Counted from the stretch's first letter, positions 7,900-16,868 are shown. The stretch: DNA of 44,346 bases from an uncultured Clostridia bacterium (GCA_904420075.1 CAJFTX010000054.1:1-44346), one strand, 5' to 3'. Translations and numbers: made by a program. Notes: generated by a model not told the origin, from the sequence alone.

Positions 7900-8355
7900 A
7901 TGGCAGAATTCTGGAACGGAAAAAAGTCGCTCATCCTGTCCGTCTGGACCGTTCGTATTCTCACCGTCGCGCTGTTTGTCGTTATGGTGGCGCTGCCCCA
8001 TCTCATCTCGGAGTATCTGGACTACGCCGGCCGGCCGAACTCACTGCTTGCCCCCACCCTCGTCGCGCTCTATCTCACAGCGATCGCCGCGATGATTGTG
8101 CTCTTCTCTCTGCAGCGGCTGCTTCACAACATTCGCGAGGACGAGGTGTTTATCCCGGAGAATGTACGGATTCTGCGTCTGATCTCCTGGTGCTGCTTCG
8201 CCGTCGCTCTGATCTTCGCGCTGCTCGGCGTCGCCTATCTCTTCTCGCTGCTCGTCACTGTGGCGGCGCTTTTTGTCGCACTCATCCTGCGCGTTTTAAA
8301 AAATGTCTTCTCCATCGCTGTGGAACTCAAGGCGGAGAACGACTACACCATCTAA
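7900..8355 (+). CDS. DUF2975 membrane protein
   Basis: 151 residues from ATG 7900, which has AAAAGGAGG eight bases upstream. Four hydrophobic segments are visible (about residues 11-33, 48-67, 93-112 and 115-133), with a short loop LLHNIREDEVFIPENVRILRLISW between the second and third that is diagnostic of DUF2975. Such proteins are small integral membrane proteins of unknown function and are very often encoded next to a YozG-like HTH regulator, as here (next gene 13 bases downstream). The pair may form a regulator plus membrane partner module, but this is inference from co-occurrence. Confidence 0.85.
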   Translation: MAEFWNGKKSLILSVWTVRILTVALFVVMVALPHLISEYLDYAGRPNSLLAPTLVALYLTAIAAMIVLFSLQRLLHNIREDEVFIPENVRILRLISWCCFAVALIFALLGVAYLFSLLVTVAALFVALILRVLKNVFSIAVELKAENDYTI

Positions 8356-8368
8356 AGGAGGCGGGCGG

Positions 8369-8578
8369 ATGCCTATTATCATCAATATCGACGTCATGAT
8401 GGCGAGGCGGAAGATCTCCGCCGGCGAGCTCGCTGAAAAAATCGGGATCACCCCGGCAAACCTCTCCATCTTAAAAAACAATAAGGCCCGGGCCGTCCGC
8501 TTCTCCACATTGGAGGCGCTCTGCCGCGCGCTCGACTGTCAGCCCGGCGACCTTCTGGAGTACCAGTCCGAACCTTAA
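8369..8578 (+). CDS. small Cro/C1-type HTH regulator (YozG-like)
   Basis: 69 residues from ATG 8369, with AAAGGAGG overlapping the end of the preceding gene; a longer frame starting at 8303 overlaps the upstream gene and lacks a site. The helix-turn-helix is ISAGELAEKIGITPANLSILKNNKARAVRF split over residues 17-46, and the protein ends with the typical CRALDCQPGDLLEY segment. This is a single-domain DNA-binding protein of the XRE superfamily. In DUF2975 operons it is presumed to regulate its own operon, and a perfect inverted repeat next to the operon promoter is the obvious candidate site. Confidence 0.9.
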   Translation: MPIIINIDVMMARRKISAGELAEKIGITPANLSILKNNKARAVRFSTLEALCRALDCQPGDLLEYQSEP

Positions 8579-8603
8579 CGCTCACCGAGAAAGGAGTCTA
8601 CAA

Positions 8604-10058
8604 ATGAATCAGCTTTCCTCCTGCGAGGGCCGCCGCGACAGCGCGCTCGCCATCGCTCTTCTTTGTGTCGCCCTTTTTTTCTCACTCACAGTCCCGCTCA
8701 GCGGCGACGGCCCTGTTTTCCCTGTCGCATTCCTGCTCTTCTGCGCCGCCGCCGTGCTCTACCTCGTCAAAGAGGGGGCGCTTGCGCGTCCTCGCCTGCT
8801 CTGGGCGCTTCTCCTCCCCTTCCTCCTCTCGCTCACCTTCCCTCTTTTCGACGCGCCGCTGCGGATGCTCTCGCTCTGCTGCGCCGCACTCTTCGGCGCG
8901 CTCATCCTCTTCTCCGCCTCGGGCTGTAGCGGCGCCTATTATCGGCTGATTCTGCTCCCCTTCTGCCACTTTGACCGCGCGGCGGGAGCGATCGGGGCGC
9001 TGTTTCGGAAGGACGGCCGCAGCCGCAAAGTTCTTGTTCTGCTGCTCTCCCTGCTGGTCGCCGTCCCGCTGCTGGTGGTCGCGGGGGCGCTGCTCTCATT
9101 CGATACCGCCTTCGGAGCGCTCACCGACCGGCTGCTCGCCCATATCTCCTTCTCTCCGCTCCAGTGGTTCCCGCGGCTGATCCTCGCCGCGCTGCTCTTC
9201 TTCTGCTGGTTCAGTCTTCTCTTCGGGCTCTCTCACCGGCAGGCAGTCGCCCCGAAGCCGGAGGGCGTTCGGCTGGGCGCGCTTCCGCTCATCGGTGTAC
9301 TCACGCCGCTGCTGCTGCTCTATCTCCTCTTTTTCGCCTCCCAGCTGCTCTATTTTCTTGACGTGTCCCGGCAGATTCTCCCCGCCTCCTTCTCCTACGC
9401 CGACTACGCGCGTTCCGGCTTCTTTAATCTCGCTGCGATTGCGCTCTGCAATCTCGTGCTCACGCTCCTCATCCGCCGGTTTGCAAGTCGCGGCCCCACC
9501 GCCAAAGTTTATGCCCTCCTCCTCTCAGGTTTCACTTTTCCTTTTATCCTTCTCGCCCTCTTCAAGATGTGGCTGTATATCGGCAAATTTGCGCTCACAC
9601 CGATGCGAGTTTATGTCACCGTCTTTCTCGTCGCGCTGCTGCTCTTTTTTATCCTGCTGGTGGCGTCCATCTTCCGGGAGCGTCTGCGCCTCTTCCCGGC
9701 GGCGGTCGCGCTCTCCTGTCTGATGCTGCTCGGTCTCAGTTACGGCCGCTGCGACAGACAGATCGCCCGCTACAATATCGAGCTCTCCCTGCGCACCGGC
9801 TCAGAGCTCGACTGGGAGCTTCTCTCCTCCCTCTCGGACGACGCCGTCCCGGAATTCTTCCTCCTCGAGGGCAGTTCGATGCAAAGCGAATACAACGGCC
9901 GTCTGGTCAACACCTTCCAGCTGCTGCTCGATCTGCGGGCAAACCGTCTCATCTATTCCGAGCAGCAGAATCTCGACACCCGGCGCGCCAAAGCGCTCAT
10001 CCCGGACTACCGCCACCGGGCGGACCGGTTTTACCAGACTTACTACTACGGGGAATAG
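8604..10058 (+). CDS. DUF4173/DUF4153-type polytopic membrane protein
   Basis: 484 residues with GAGAAAGGAGT upstream of ATG 8604. Roughly ten to twelve hydrophobic segments run from residue 15 to about 385, followed by a soluble C-terminal domain of about 95 residues. The YADYARSGFFNLAAIALCN segment, the LLSGFTFPFILLALFKMWLYI region and the later RIYV-like helix followed by RCDRQIARYNI are characteristic of DUF4173. Function is unknown; members are often found with DUF2975 and HTH genes, as in this three-gene operon, possibly as an envelope-stress or signalling unit. No terminator of textbook form follows directly. Confidence 0.82.
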   Translation: MNQLSSCEGRRDSALAIALLCVALFFSLTVPLSGDGPVFPVAFLLFCAAAVLYLVKEGALARPRLLWALLLPFLLSLTFPLFDAPLRMLSLCCAALFGALILFSASGCSGAYYRLILLPFCHFDRAAGAIGALFRKDGRSRKVLVLLLSLLVAVPLLVVAGALLSFDTAFGALTDRLLAHISFSPLQWFPRLILAALLFFCWFSLLFGLSHRQAVAPKPEGVRLGALPLIGVLTPLLLLYLLFFASQLLYFLDVSRQILPASFSYADYARSGFFNLAAIALCNLVLTLLIRRFASRGPTAKVYALLLSGFTFPFILLALFKMWLYIGKFALTPMRVYVTVFLVALLLFFILLVASIFRERLRLFPAAVALSCLMLLGLSYGRCDRQIARYNIELSLRTGSELDWELLSSLSDDAVPEFFLLEGSSMQSEYNGRLVNTFQLLLDLRANRLIYSEQQNLDTRRAKALIPDYRHRADRFYQTYYYGE

Positions 10059-10466
10059 AGATCGCATCTCCCGCCATACGCCTCTGCGTTCTCAGGGCGT
10101 ATCCGCTCAAATTTAACGCAGGTATAGGCCGGTATCCCCTAGCGTTCCAGCGGAAAGAACCTCCTCCCCTTTTCTTGGGCCGGCAAACAATCCATAAAAT
10201 AAAACTCATCCAAGTGACAAACGACTGAAAAACGCGACCGGAGGGAATCAAATACGAGCCTACTGTTTCGAGCGAACTGTTTTTGATCACTCCGCACGTG
10301 CGGAGATTCAAATTTAAAAATCGCTCTTTTATACAAAGCTAGAGGTCGGACATGGCCCTCTACAGAACCGACGATTCCGGAGTACAGATCCGAAGGCCGT
10401 GATCTGATTCCCAGAATGAAAAAACAACATTGGTATTCGCCGCTCCCGGTTCTCTCCTGTGAACAA
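10059..10466. other. intergenic stretch of about 400 bp, nothing recognised
   Basis: Visibly less GC-rich than the flanking genes. Short open frames on both strands lack ribosome binding sites and resemble no family, and one runs into the tRNA. A weak inverted repeat (ATACGCC at 10077 and GGCGTAT at 10097) follows the DUF4173 gene but has no T-run. It could be a decayed gene or simply spacer. Confidence 0.5.
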
Positions 10467-10502
10467 AAAAAATCCGGATCACAATTGTGATCCGGATTTT
10501 TT
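10467..10502 (-). terminator. tRNA-Val terminator, a perfect 36-bp palindrome
   Basis: Each half is 18 bases (AAAAAATCCGGATCACAA and its complement) with the centre between 10484 and 10485. On the minus strand it is followed by a run of T and starts immediately after the tRNA CCA end, so it terminates the single-gene tRNA transcript. Confidence 0.85.
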
Positions 10503-10577
10503 GGTGGACAATAACGGGCTCGAACCGCTGACCCCTCGCACGTCAAGCGAGTGCTCTACCAACTGAGCTAATTGTCC
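10502..10577 (-). tRNA. tRNA-Val (anticodon GAC)
   Basis: 76 nt including encoded CCA. The acceptor stem is GGACAAT/ATTGTCC, the D-arm TAGCTCAGTTGGTAGAGCA, the anticodon stem CTCGC/GCGAG with loop TTGACGT (anticodon GAC), and the T-arm GGTTCGAGCC. All arms pair. It has its own promoter and terminator. Confidence 0.96.
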
Positions 10578-10590
10578 GTGTTGCTCAATT

Positions 10591-10619
10591 AGTATAGCAA
10601 ACTCTTAAAAAAAAATCAA
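10591..10619 (-). promoter_or_regulatory. promoter of tRNA-Val
   Basis: Minus strand TTGATT (10619-10614), 17-bp spacer, TATACT (10596-10591), 14 bp before the mature tRNA 5' end. Confidence 0.78.
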
Positions 10620-10685
10620 GACTTTTCTAAATATTTTTTCTCCGCGCCGGAAATTACTATGAAAAAAGAAAAGGCGGCTGACTCT

Positions 10686-12071
10686 ATGAATCTCGACACT
10701 CTCCGTCCCCGGATTCTCAAGCGCTCCTTTTGGGTGGCGCTTCTTCTCATTCTCTCCCTTCTCGCGCTCCAACAGGGGCTGCGCGCGGCCTCGCTCGACC
10801 GGACGCTCGCTGCACACTATGAGCAGTCCTTCTCAACCCTCTCTGAGACGCTCTCCGCTCTCGAGCAGGCGGTCAACCTAAGCGCCGTCGCAGCGACGCC
10901 GGACCAGGCGGTGGCTGCCGCGAGCGCCGCTCTCTCCGCCTCCGGCGCCGCGAAGACCGCTCTCGATCTTCTGCCGCTCACCGGGCACAATCTCGACACG
11001 CTGAACCGCTATCTCTGCCAGGCGGGGGATTACACCCTCGCCCGCGCCCAGAAGGCAGTTCTGGGGGAGGGCTACACCGGCGCCGAGCGGGAGGAAATCG
11101 CGGCGCTCGCCCAATACACAGGCGAGCTCTCCGCCGCAGTCTCCCAGCTCTCCGCCAATTACAGCGGCAAGGAGATGCGTTTCACCGAGCCCACGGTAAC
11201 GCTCGCTCAGGCGAGCGCGGAGGTCCCGCTCCCGACCATGCAGCAGGAGCTCTCCGACTGTCTCTCCTCACTCACAGGATATGGCGAGCTCATCTATGAC
11301 GGCGTCTACTCCGACCGGGAAGAGGGGCTCTCTCCGCTGCTCGCCTCTCTCGAACCTCTGAGCGAGGAGGAGGCGTTGAAACGGGCAGGCGAATTTCTCT
11401 CCTGCTCCCCCGAGTCGCTCCAGTCGCTCGGCCGCTCGGAGGGCGCGCTTCCGACCTACACCTTCACAGACGGCGTACGCACGCTGGAGCTCACCGAGCG
11501 CGGCGGACTCCCGCTCCTCTTCTTTGGAGCGGAGGACACCTCCTCCGACGGCACCGCCGTCCCGGTCTCCGGCGACTCCGAACACACAGCGCCGCGCGGC
11601 ACTCTTCCCTACGCACTGGAGAGCGCAAAGCAGTTCCTCTCCGCGCACGGAATTTCCGATCTCACCCTCTGCTACTACCAGTGTACCGGCGACCAGCTCT
11701 ACGCCGTATTCGCCTGCGAGGAGGACGGCGTCCTCTGCTACCCCGACCGGGTGACGCTCGGTCTATCGATTTCAACCGGGCAGGTGCTCTCCCTCTCCGC
11801 CGAGGAATATCTGACCCACCACAGCGAAAAGCGCGCGCTCCAACCCTCGCTCAGCGCGGAAGAGGCTCTGCGCGTCCTGCCGGAGGGCTGGTCCCTTCTC
11901 TCCACCCGCCTCTGTGTTATCCCCACAGCGGGCGAAAAGGAGCGGCTCTGTTATGAGGCTCTCTGCACCGACGGGGAGCAGCGCGCCCTCTATTACTACA
12001 GCGCCGATACCGGCGCCTGCATCGCCTCTAAGCTGCTCTACGAGAGCGCGGGCGGGGTGATCGCACACTGA
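10686..12071 (+). CDS. ypeB: spore germination protein YpeB
   Basis: 461 residues from ATG 10686, preferred because AAGGCGG lies eight bases upstream; an in-frame ATG at 10659 adds nine residues but has no visible site. A single N-terminal membrane segment (about residues 11-31) is followed by a large exported helical region and C-terminal PepSY-like repeats. The motif LTGYGELIYDGVYSDREEGLSPLL near residue 200 is diagnostic of YpeB. In endospore formers YpeB is made in the forespore and is needed to install and hold inactive the cortex-lytic enzyme SleB during dormancy. Usually sleB is adjacent; here the neighbours are a tRNA and a YihY gene. The gene implies that the organism forms spores. 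Confidence 0.9.
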   Translation: MNLDTLRPRILKRSFWVALLLILSLLALQQGLRAASLDRTLAAHYEQSFSTLSETLSALEQAVNLSAVAATPDQAVAAASAALSASGAAKTALDLLPLTGHNLDTLNRYLCQAGDYTLARAQKAVLGEGYTGAEREEIAALAQYTGELSAAVSQLSANYSGKEMRFTEPTVTLAQASAEVPLPTMQQELSDCLSSLTGYGELIYDGVYSDREEGLSPLLASLEPLSEEEALKRAGEFLSCSPESLQSLGRSEGALPTYTFTDGVRTLELTERGGLPLLFFGAEDTSSDGTAVPVSGDSEHTAPRGTLPYALESAKQFLSAHGISDLTLCYYQCTGDQLYAVFACEEDGVLCYPDRVTLGLSISTGQVLSLSAEEYLTHHSEKRALQPSLSAEEALRVLPEGWSLLSTRLCVIPTAGEKERLCYEALCTDGEQRALYYYSADTGACIASKLLYESAGGVIAH

Positions 12072-12112
12072 CCTTGCCATCCGAAGCAAAGACCGGTATA
12101 ATAAAAGAAAAA

Positions 12113-12158
12113 GCGCGCCGCCGTTCTCGAAACACTGCGGCGCGCATAGAGTTTTTTT
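12113..12158 (+). terminator. probable terminator after ypeB
   Basis: GCGCGCCGC (12113-12121) pairs with GCGGCGCGC (12137-12145); a run of seven T follows, but six bases after the stem, so efficiency is uncertain. Confidence 0.6.
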
Positions 12159-12217
12159 GAGCATTTCAGTCCCGGGCGAGCGCGTCTCCCGTCCGACACT
12201 GACCGAGGAGGCCGACG

Positions 12218-13051
12218 ATGAAACAGCTGCTGACCTTTCCCCGCGCGCTGATCTCCCGCTATTTTGACCATGGCTGCGGACGGACCGGAGCCGCCCTTGC
12301 TTATTACCTGCTCTTCTCACTTTTTCCGCTGCTCTTCTTCCTCAGCCAGCTGATCGGCCTTCTGAATATCCCCCCGATCGATCTCTCCTCCACGCTCGGC
12401 CGGGTCATTCCCTCGGGTGCGATCGAACTTTTTAACTCCTATCTCTCGCATGTCACCGATCGCGGCAGCCACGGGCTGCTCGCAGTCGGGCTTGTCTCCA
12501 CCTTTTACTTCCCGATGCGCGCGATGGCCTTTCTGATGCAGGTGGTGGGCAAGGCTTACTCGGTCGAGCCCCACCGCAGCATCCTGCGGGAGTATCTCGT
12601 CTCTTTCCTGCTCACTCTGCTTTTGGGACTTGTGATCGTGCTCTCGCTGCTCTTTATTCTGTTCGGCCGCAGCGCGCTGACCTATCTCTCCGGAGTTCTC
12701 CCCATCTCGCCCGAATTTATCTCCATCTGGAACTGGCTGCGGTTTCTGGCGCTCGGCGCGCTGCTGTTCGCGGTGCTCTGTGTACTTTACGGCGTCTCGG
12801 TCGGCCGGCGGGTGCCCGTGCGCTTTCTCTTCCCGGGCGCCGGCGCCTCCATTCTCGCCTGGGTGCTCATCTCGGCGGGCTTCTCCTTCTATGTGGACAA
12901 TCTTGCGGACTACTCGGTGGTCTACGGCTCGCTCGGGACGGTGATCGTGCTCATGGTCTGGCTCTTCCTGGGATCGGTCACCATCGTGATGGGCGCCGAA
13001 CTCAACGGGGCGCTGCTCGAACGTTCCGGCCACTCCCTTCCCAAAAAGTAA
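12218..13051 (+). CDS. YihY/BrkB-family membrane protein
   Basis: 277 residues, with GAGGAGG upstream of ATG 12218. Six membrane segments are visible, and the family marks are present: AALAYYLLFSLFPLLFFL in the first helix, the IDLSSTLGRVIP loop, the YSVEPHRSILREYLVSFLLT region and the final FYVDNLADYSVVYGSLGTVIVLMVWLFLGS signature (split across the last two helices). Members were once called RNase BN but that assignment was withdrawn; they are thought to be transporters or envelope proteins of unknown substrate. It is a single-gene unit closed by a strong terminator, and converges on the parB gene. Confidence 0.92.
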   Translation: MKQLLTFPRALISRYFDHGCGRTGAALAYYLLFSLFPLLFFLSQLIGLLNIPPIDLSSTLGRVIPSGAIELFNSYLSHVTDRGSHGLLAVGLVSTFYFPMRAMAFLMQVVGKAYSVEPHRSILREYLVSFLLTLLLGLVIVLSLLFILFGRSALTYLSGVLPISPEFISIWNWLRFLALGALLFAVLCVLYGVSVGRRVPVRFLFPGAGASILAWVLISAGFSFYVDNLADYSVVYGSLGTVIVLMVWLFLGSVTIVMGAELNGALLERSGHSLPKK

Positions 13052-13054
13052 GAG

Positions 13055-13086
13055 AAAAAGAGGCGCTCAAAAGAGCGCCTCTTTTT
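13055..13086. terminator. bidirectional terminator after the YihY gene
   Basis: AAAAAGAGGCGCTC and GAGCGCCTCTTTTT flank an AAAA loop. Its symmetry lets it serve both the plus-strand YihY gene and, read in the other direction, the minus-strand parB gene. Confidence 0.88.
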
Positions 13087-13146
13087 CGAAATAAGGGAGA
13101 AAAGTAAATGAAAAGGAGCTAGCAATTTCGGTCCGCCCCCCGCCGG

Positions 13147-13953
13147 CTACGCGCCGGCCGACTTTGGAATGCGGATGGAGTACTCAATGAACGCCTCCGT
13201 CTCACTCTTCTGTGAAACCGCCTCAATCCCACTCTGACGCATCACGCTGATCGCGTGGTTGATGGTGTTGATAAAGACGCGCACATCCTTGAACAGCAGC
13301 GTTCTCTTCGGCTTTTCCGGCCGGCCCTCGAGATACCGCTCGATGTACCGCTCCGTCTCCGCCACGCTCATCCGCTTGGTGATGACCTCCTGGAGCACCT
13401 CGCTCTGCGCCTGTTCGTCCGGCAGCTTCAAAAGCGCCCGGGCGTGCCGCTCGGAGAGCCCCGATGAGAGAATGAGCAGCCGCAGCTCCTCCGGAAGCCG
13501 CAGCAGCCGCAGCTTGTTCGCCACCGCCGACTGGGAGAGGGAGAGCACCGACGCCGCCGCCTCCTGCGTGAGGCTGTGCTGCTTGATCAGCGCCTCGAAG
13601 GCGATCGCCTCCTCGAAGAAGTTGAGATCCTGCCGCTGAATGTTTTCAATCAGCGCCACGATCGCCGAGTCCTCCGTAGCAATTTCGCTCAGAATACAGG
13701 GGACCTTCTTGTGACCTGCAAGCCGCGCCGCGCGCAGTCTCCGCTCGCCCGCCACCAGCTCATATCCGCCGTCCTGTTTCCGTACGGTCAGCGGCTGGAT
13801 GACGCCGTAGCGCCGGATGCTCTCGGTCAGTTCCGTGAGCGCAGCCACATCGAAATTGCGCCTCGGCTGCGCCGGATTCGGCCGGATCAATGTCACCGGG
13901 AGATACTGTACCCGTCCCCGTTTGACCACTGCATTACAGCTTGTCTGTGCCAC
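13147..13953 (-). CDS. noc: ParB/Noc-family chromosome partition or nucleoid-occlusion protein
   Basis: 268 residues from a GTG at 13953 with AGAAAGGGG eight bases upstream; an in-frame ATG at 14025 would add 24 residues that look unlike the family. The ParB N-terminal domain begins YLPVTLIRPNPAQPRRNFD, with the CTP-binding/clamp motifs GERR (residues 69-72) and ENIQRQDL (103-110). A helix-turn-helix (about 117-146, SLTQEAAASVLSLSQSAVANK) and a C-terminal dimerisation region follow. Its place immediately downstream of rsmG is that of Noc in Bacillus, which binds DNA and membrane to keep division off the nucleoid. The amphipathic N-terminal helix of Bacillus Noc is not evident, and no soj/parA follows, so it could instead serve as ParB. 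The symbol is therefore provisional. Confidence 0.85.
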   Translation of the reverse strand: MAQTSCNAVVKRGRVQYLPVTLIRPNPAQPRRNFDVAALTELTESIRRYGVIQPLTVRKQDGGYELVAGERRLRAARLAGHKKVPCILSEIATEDSAIVALIENIQRQDLNFFEEAIAFEALIKQHSLTQEAAASVLSLSQSAVANKLRLLRLPEELRLLILSSGLSERHARALLKLPDEQAQSEVLQEVITKRMSVAETERYIERYLEGRPEKPKRTLLFKDVRVFINTINHAISVMRQSGIEAVSQKSETEAFIEYSIRIPKSAGA

Positions 13954-14048
13954 TTTGTGTGCCCCTTTCTGTCCAGAGCTTTTTGCTACATCCCGATCAT
14001 AGCACGCCCGGACAGGCTCTGGCAAGAAATACAGATCGCAATTTTCGT

Positions 14049-14087
14049 CAAAAACGCTCCCGGAAGGAGACTCCTTCCGGGAGCGTT
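14049..14087 (-). terminator. terminator after rsmG
   Basis: AACGCTCCCGGAAGGA and TCCTTCCGGGAGCGTT form a 16-bp stem with a three-base loop, followed on the minus strand by a T-run. It separates rsmG from the parB-family gene, so the latter probably has its own promoter. Confidence 0.88.
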
Positions 14088-14095
14088 CGACAGAA

Positions 14096-14797
14096 TCAGA
14101 GAGGACTCTTCAAAATCGCCGCCTGTTTGCGCGGATATTTTGTCGAGGTGTGCGATCTTTTTCTGATAACGGCCACCGTGTGGACAATTTCGCTCCCCGG
14201 CAGCGGGATGCGTTCCACCCGAATCAGTTCTCCGCCCAGCGCCGCGAGCGCATGACTCGCCTCTTCGATCTCCTCCGCCACATCCTCGCCCTTCATCGCT
14301 AAGAGATGTCCCCCCACCTTGGCAAAGGGCAGCGCATACTCCGCGAGCGCGCGCAGCTTGGTCACTCCGCGGGCGGTCACGAGGTCAAACGACTCCCGCA
14401 GCCCGGTGTGGGCGAGCTCCTCCGCCCGCCCCGCGAGGGCATGCAGGTTGTGAAGGCTGAGCGCCTCCCCCGCCTCGGCGACAAACCGCACCTTCTTCTG
14501 AACGCTGTCGAGCGCCGTCACCTCGCAGTCGGACAGAATCGCGAGCGGCGCCGCGGGGAATCCCGCCCCGGTACCGATGTCGAGAATCCGGTCGCCGGGC
14601 CGGATCACCCCGAGCGAGAAGAGCGAGAAGCTGTCCACCACGTGGCGCAGCGCCGCCTCCTCCGGGTCCCGGATCGCCGTGAGATTCACCACCCTGTTAT
14701 AGTCGAGCATCCGCTCGAGATAGGCCGCAAGCTTCTCTCCCCCCGCCGGGAGGCCAAACGCCGCAAGGCCGCCCTCAATGATCTCCAAAACGCCCAT
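14096..14797 (-). CDS. rsmG: 16S rRNA (guanine-527-N7)-methyltransferase RsmG
   Basis: 233 residues, the usual length. It methylates N7 of G527 in 16S rRNA using SAM; loss gives low-level streptomycin resistance. Visible marks: LDYNRVVNLTAIRDPEE (about 31-47), RHVVDSFSLF (51-60), and SAM motif I ILDIGTGAGFPAAPLAI (71-87), followed by VTALDSVQKKVRF and TARGVTKLRALAEYALP. The start at 14797 has AGAAGGAGG upstream and overlaps the end of mnmG by 23 bases, so it is translated from the mnmG transcript. Order mnmE-mnmG-rsmG is the conserved origin-proximal one. Confidence 0.95.
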   Translation of the reverse strand: MGVLEIIEGGLAAFGLPAGGEKLAAYLERMLDYNRVVNLTAIRDPEEAALRHVVDSFSLFSLGVIRPGDRILDIGTGAGFPAAPLAILSDCEVTALDSVQKKVRFVAEAGEALSLHNLHALAGRAEELAHTGLRESFDLVTARGVTKLRALAEYALPFAKVGGHLLAMKGEDVAEEIEEASHALAALGGELIRVERIPLPGSEIVHTVAVIRKRSHTSTKYPRKQAAILKSPL

Positions 14798-16676
14798 CTT
14801 CGCTCCTCCTTCTCTGCTCCAAATAGATGAGCAGCACCGTAATATCCGCCGGGCTCACTCCTGAGATGCGCGAGGCCTGGCCGACCGTCTCCGGCCGCAT
14901 GGCGGAGAGCTTCTGCCTCGCCTCCAGCCGCAGCCCCTTGATTCTCTGGTAGTCGATCTCCTCCGGGAGCCGCCGCCCCTCAAGTTTGGCTGCGGCGGCG
15001 GCCTGCGCCTGCTGTCGGCGGATATATCCCTCATATTTCACCATGATCTCCGCCTCCTCGCGGACCTCCTGCGGGAGCTCCGGGCGCCCCTTATCGAAGG
15101 AGGCGAGCCCCTCGTAGGTCACGCCCGGCCGCCGCAGCAGCTCGGCGAGCTTCGCCCCCGTTGTGAGGCCCGCGCCGCCCGCCGCCTCCAGATAGGCCCG
15201 CAGCGCCTCCCCCGGGCCGACCGAGACGGCCGAGAGCCGCGCGATCTCCCGCTCCACCGCCTCATATTTTGCAAGGCAGGCGCGGTATCGCTCCTCTGAG
15301 ACGAGCCCCACCTCATAGCCGAGCGGGGTGAGCCGGAAATCCGCGTTTTCCTGCCGCAGCAGCAGCCGGTACTCGCTGCGGGAGGTCATCATCCGATAGG
15401 GCTCGTTTGTCCCCTTGATGACCAGATCGTCGATCAGCGTCCCGATATAGCTCGAGTCACGGGTGAGAACGAACGGCCCCTTCCCCCGCAGCTTCCGCGC
15501 GGCGTTGATCCCTGCGACCAGCCCCTGCGCCGCCGCCTCCTCGTAGCCCGAGGTGCCGTTGAACTGCCCCGCCCCGTAGAGGCCCGGAATCTCTTTAAAC
15601 TCCAGCGTGTGCAGCATCTGGGTCGGATCGGCGCAGTCGTACTCGATGGCGTAGGCCGGCCGCATCACCGAGGCGTGTTCCAGCCCGGGGATGGTGCGCA
15701 TCAGCTCATTCTGCACCTCCTCCGGGAGACTGGAACTGCACCCCTGCACATAGACCTCCTCGGTGTCGAGGCCCATCGGCTCCAGAAAAAGCTGGTGTCG
15801 CTCCTTGTCCGGGAAGCGCATGATCTTGTCCTCGATGCTGGGGCAGTAGCGCGGGCCGATCCCCTCGATCAGTCCGCCGTAGATCGGGGAGCGGTGGATA
15901 TTCCTCCGGATGACTTCATGGGTGCGCTCATTGGTATAGGTCAGATGGCAGCAGATCAGATTCCCTCTCGTGTCCTCCGGCCGGTGCTCAAAGGAGAGCG
16001 GGACGATCCGCTCATCCCCCTCTTGGACCTCCAGCCCCGTGTAGTCGATCGAGCGGCGGTTGACCCGTGCGGGCGTCCCCGTCTTAAAGCGCAGCAGCTT
16101 CACGCCGAGCCGCTCGAGGCATCCGGAGAGCGGTCCCGCCGCGAACATTCCGTCCGGTCCCCCGTCGTAGGCGACATCCCCCACGATAATCCGCCCCCGG
16201 AGATAGGTTCCCGAGGCGCAGACCGCGGCCTTGACATGATAGGTGGCGCCGAGTTTGGTGCGCACGGCGCAAACCGCCCCCTTCTCATCGGTCAGGATCT
16301 CGGTGATCTCCGCCTGGCGCAGCTCCAGATTCTCCTGGCGCTCGAGGCAGTGCTTCATCCGGCGCTGGTAGTCCCTGCGGTCCACCTGCACCCGCGGCGA
16401 GTGTACCGCGGGCCCGCGGCTGCGGTGCAGCATCCGGAACTGAATGAAGGTGTCGTCCGCCGCGCGGCCCATCTCCCCGCCCAGCGCGTCGATCTCCCGA
16501 ATCAGATGTCCCTTGGCGGAGCCTCCGAGGCAGGGGTTGCAGGGCATATTCCCCACCGCGTCGAGGTTGATCGTGAAAAGGACGGTGCGCACCCCGAGCC
16601 TCGCCGCCGCGAGCGCCGCCTCGATCCCCGCATGTCCCGCGCCGATTACCGCCAGCTCAAATTCAAAAATGTCCAC
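14775..16676 (-). CDS. mnmG: tRNA uridine-5-carboxymethylaminomethyl modification enzyme MnmG (GidA)
   Basis: 633 residues from GTG 16676, chosen because GGGAAAGGG lies six bases upstream and the result fits the family length; an in-frame ATG at 16727 has no visible site. The FAD-binding Rossmann motif is VIGAGHAGIEAALAAARLG at the N-terminus (residues 10-28). Other marks are PCNPCLGGSAKGHL, DRRDYQRRMK, KTGTPARV and the PRYCPSIEDK block, and a C-terminal MnmE-binding helical domain with YIRRQ. With MnmE it installs the cmnm5 group on wobble U34 of several tRNAs, using 5,10-methylene-THF or glycine. A gap of 246 bp, unusually long for the block, separates it from mnmE. Confidence 0.96.
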   Translation of the reverse strand: MDIFEFELAVIGAGHAGIEAALAAARLGVRTVLFTINLDAVGNMPCNPCLGGSAKGHLIREIDALGGEMGRAADDTFIQFRMLHRSRGPAVHSPRVQVDRRDYQRRMKHCLERQENLELRQAEITEILTDEKGAVCAVRTKLGATYHVKAAVCASGTYLRGRIIVGDVAYDGGPDGMFAAGPLSGCLERLGVKLLRFKTGTPARVNRRSIDYTGLEVQEGDERIVPLSFEHRPEDTRGNLICCHLTYTNERTHEVIRRNIHRSPIYGGLIEGIGPRYCPSIEDKIMRFPDKERHQLFLEPMGLDTEEVYVQGCSSSLPEEVQNELMRTIPGLEHASVMRPAYAIEYDCADPTQMLHTLEFKEIPGLYGAGQFNGTSGYEEAAAQGLVAGINAARKLRGKGPFVLTRDSSYIGTLIDDLVIKGTNEPYRMMTSRSEYRLLLRQENADFRLTPLGYEVGLVSEERYRACLAKYEAVEREIARLSAVSVGPGEALRAYLEAAGGAGLTTGAKLAELLRRPGVTYEGLASFDKGRPELPQEVREEAEIMVKYEGYIRRQQAQAAAAAKLEGRRLPEEIDYQRIKGLRLEARQKLSAMRPETVGQASRISGVSPADITVLLIYLEQRRRSEDGRFGDH

Positions 16677-16868
16677 ACCATTCACCCTTTCCCCGGTCCA
16701 TTTTTCAATACTTTTTGTAAAATTCATCTGTTTTTCTACTATTTAAGCCCCTGTTTGTGCGCTCTGTGAACGAAATTCCCCTCTTCCCTCTGAGACGGTA
16801 CTTTCGCTCTTCCGCAGCGCACCGGCTGTCCTCTCCCTCAAAAATTGTCCCGGGAGCCGGCATCCCAT

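Noticed and set aside
10139-10546. Minus-strand frame of 135 codons
   Set aside because: It runs through the tRNA-Val gene and its terminator and has no family likeness.
15609-16769. Long plus-strand frame opposite mnmG
   Set aside because: Antisense shadow of a conserved gene; no ribosome binding site or family match.
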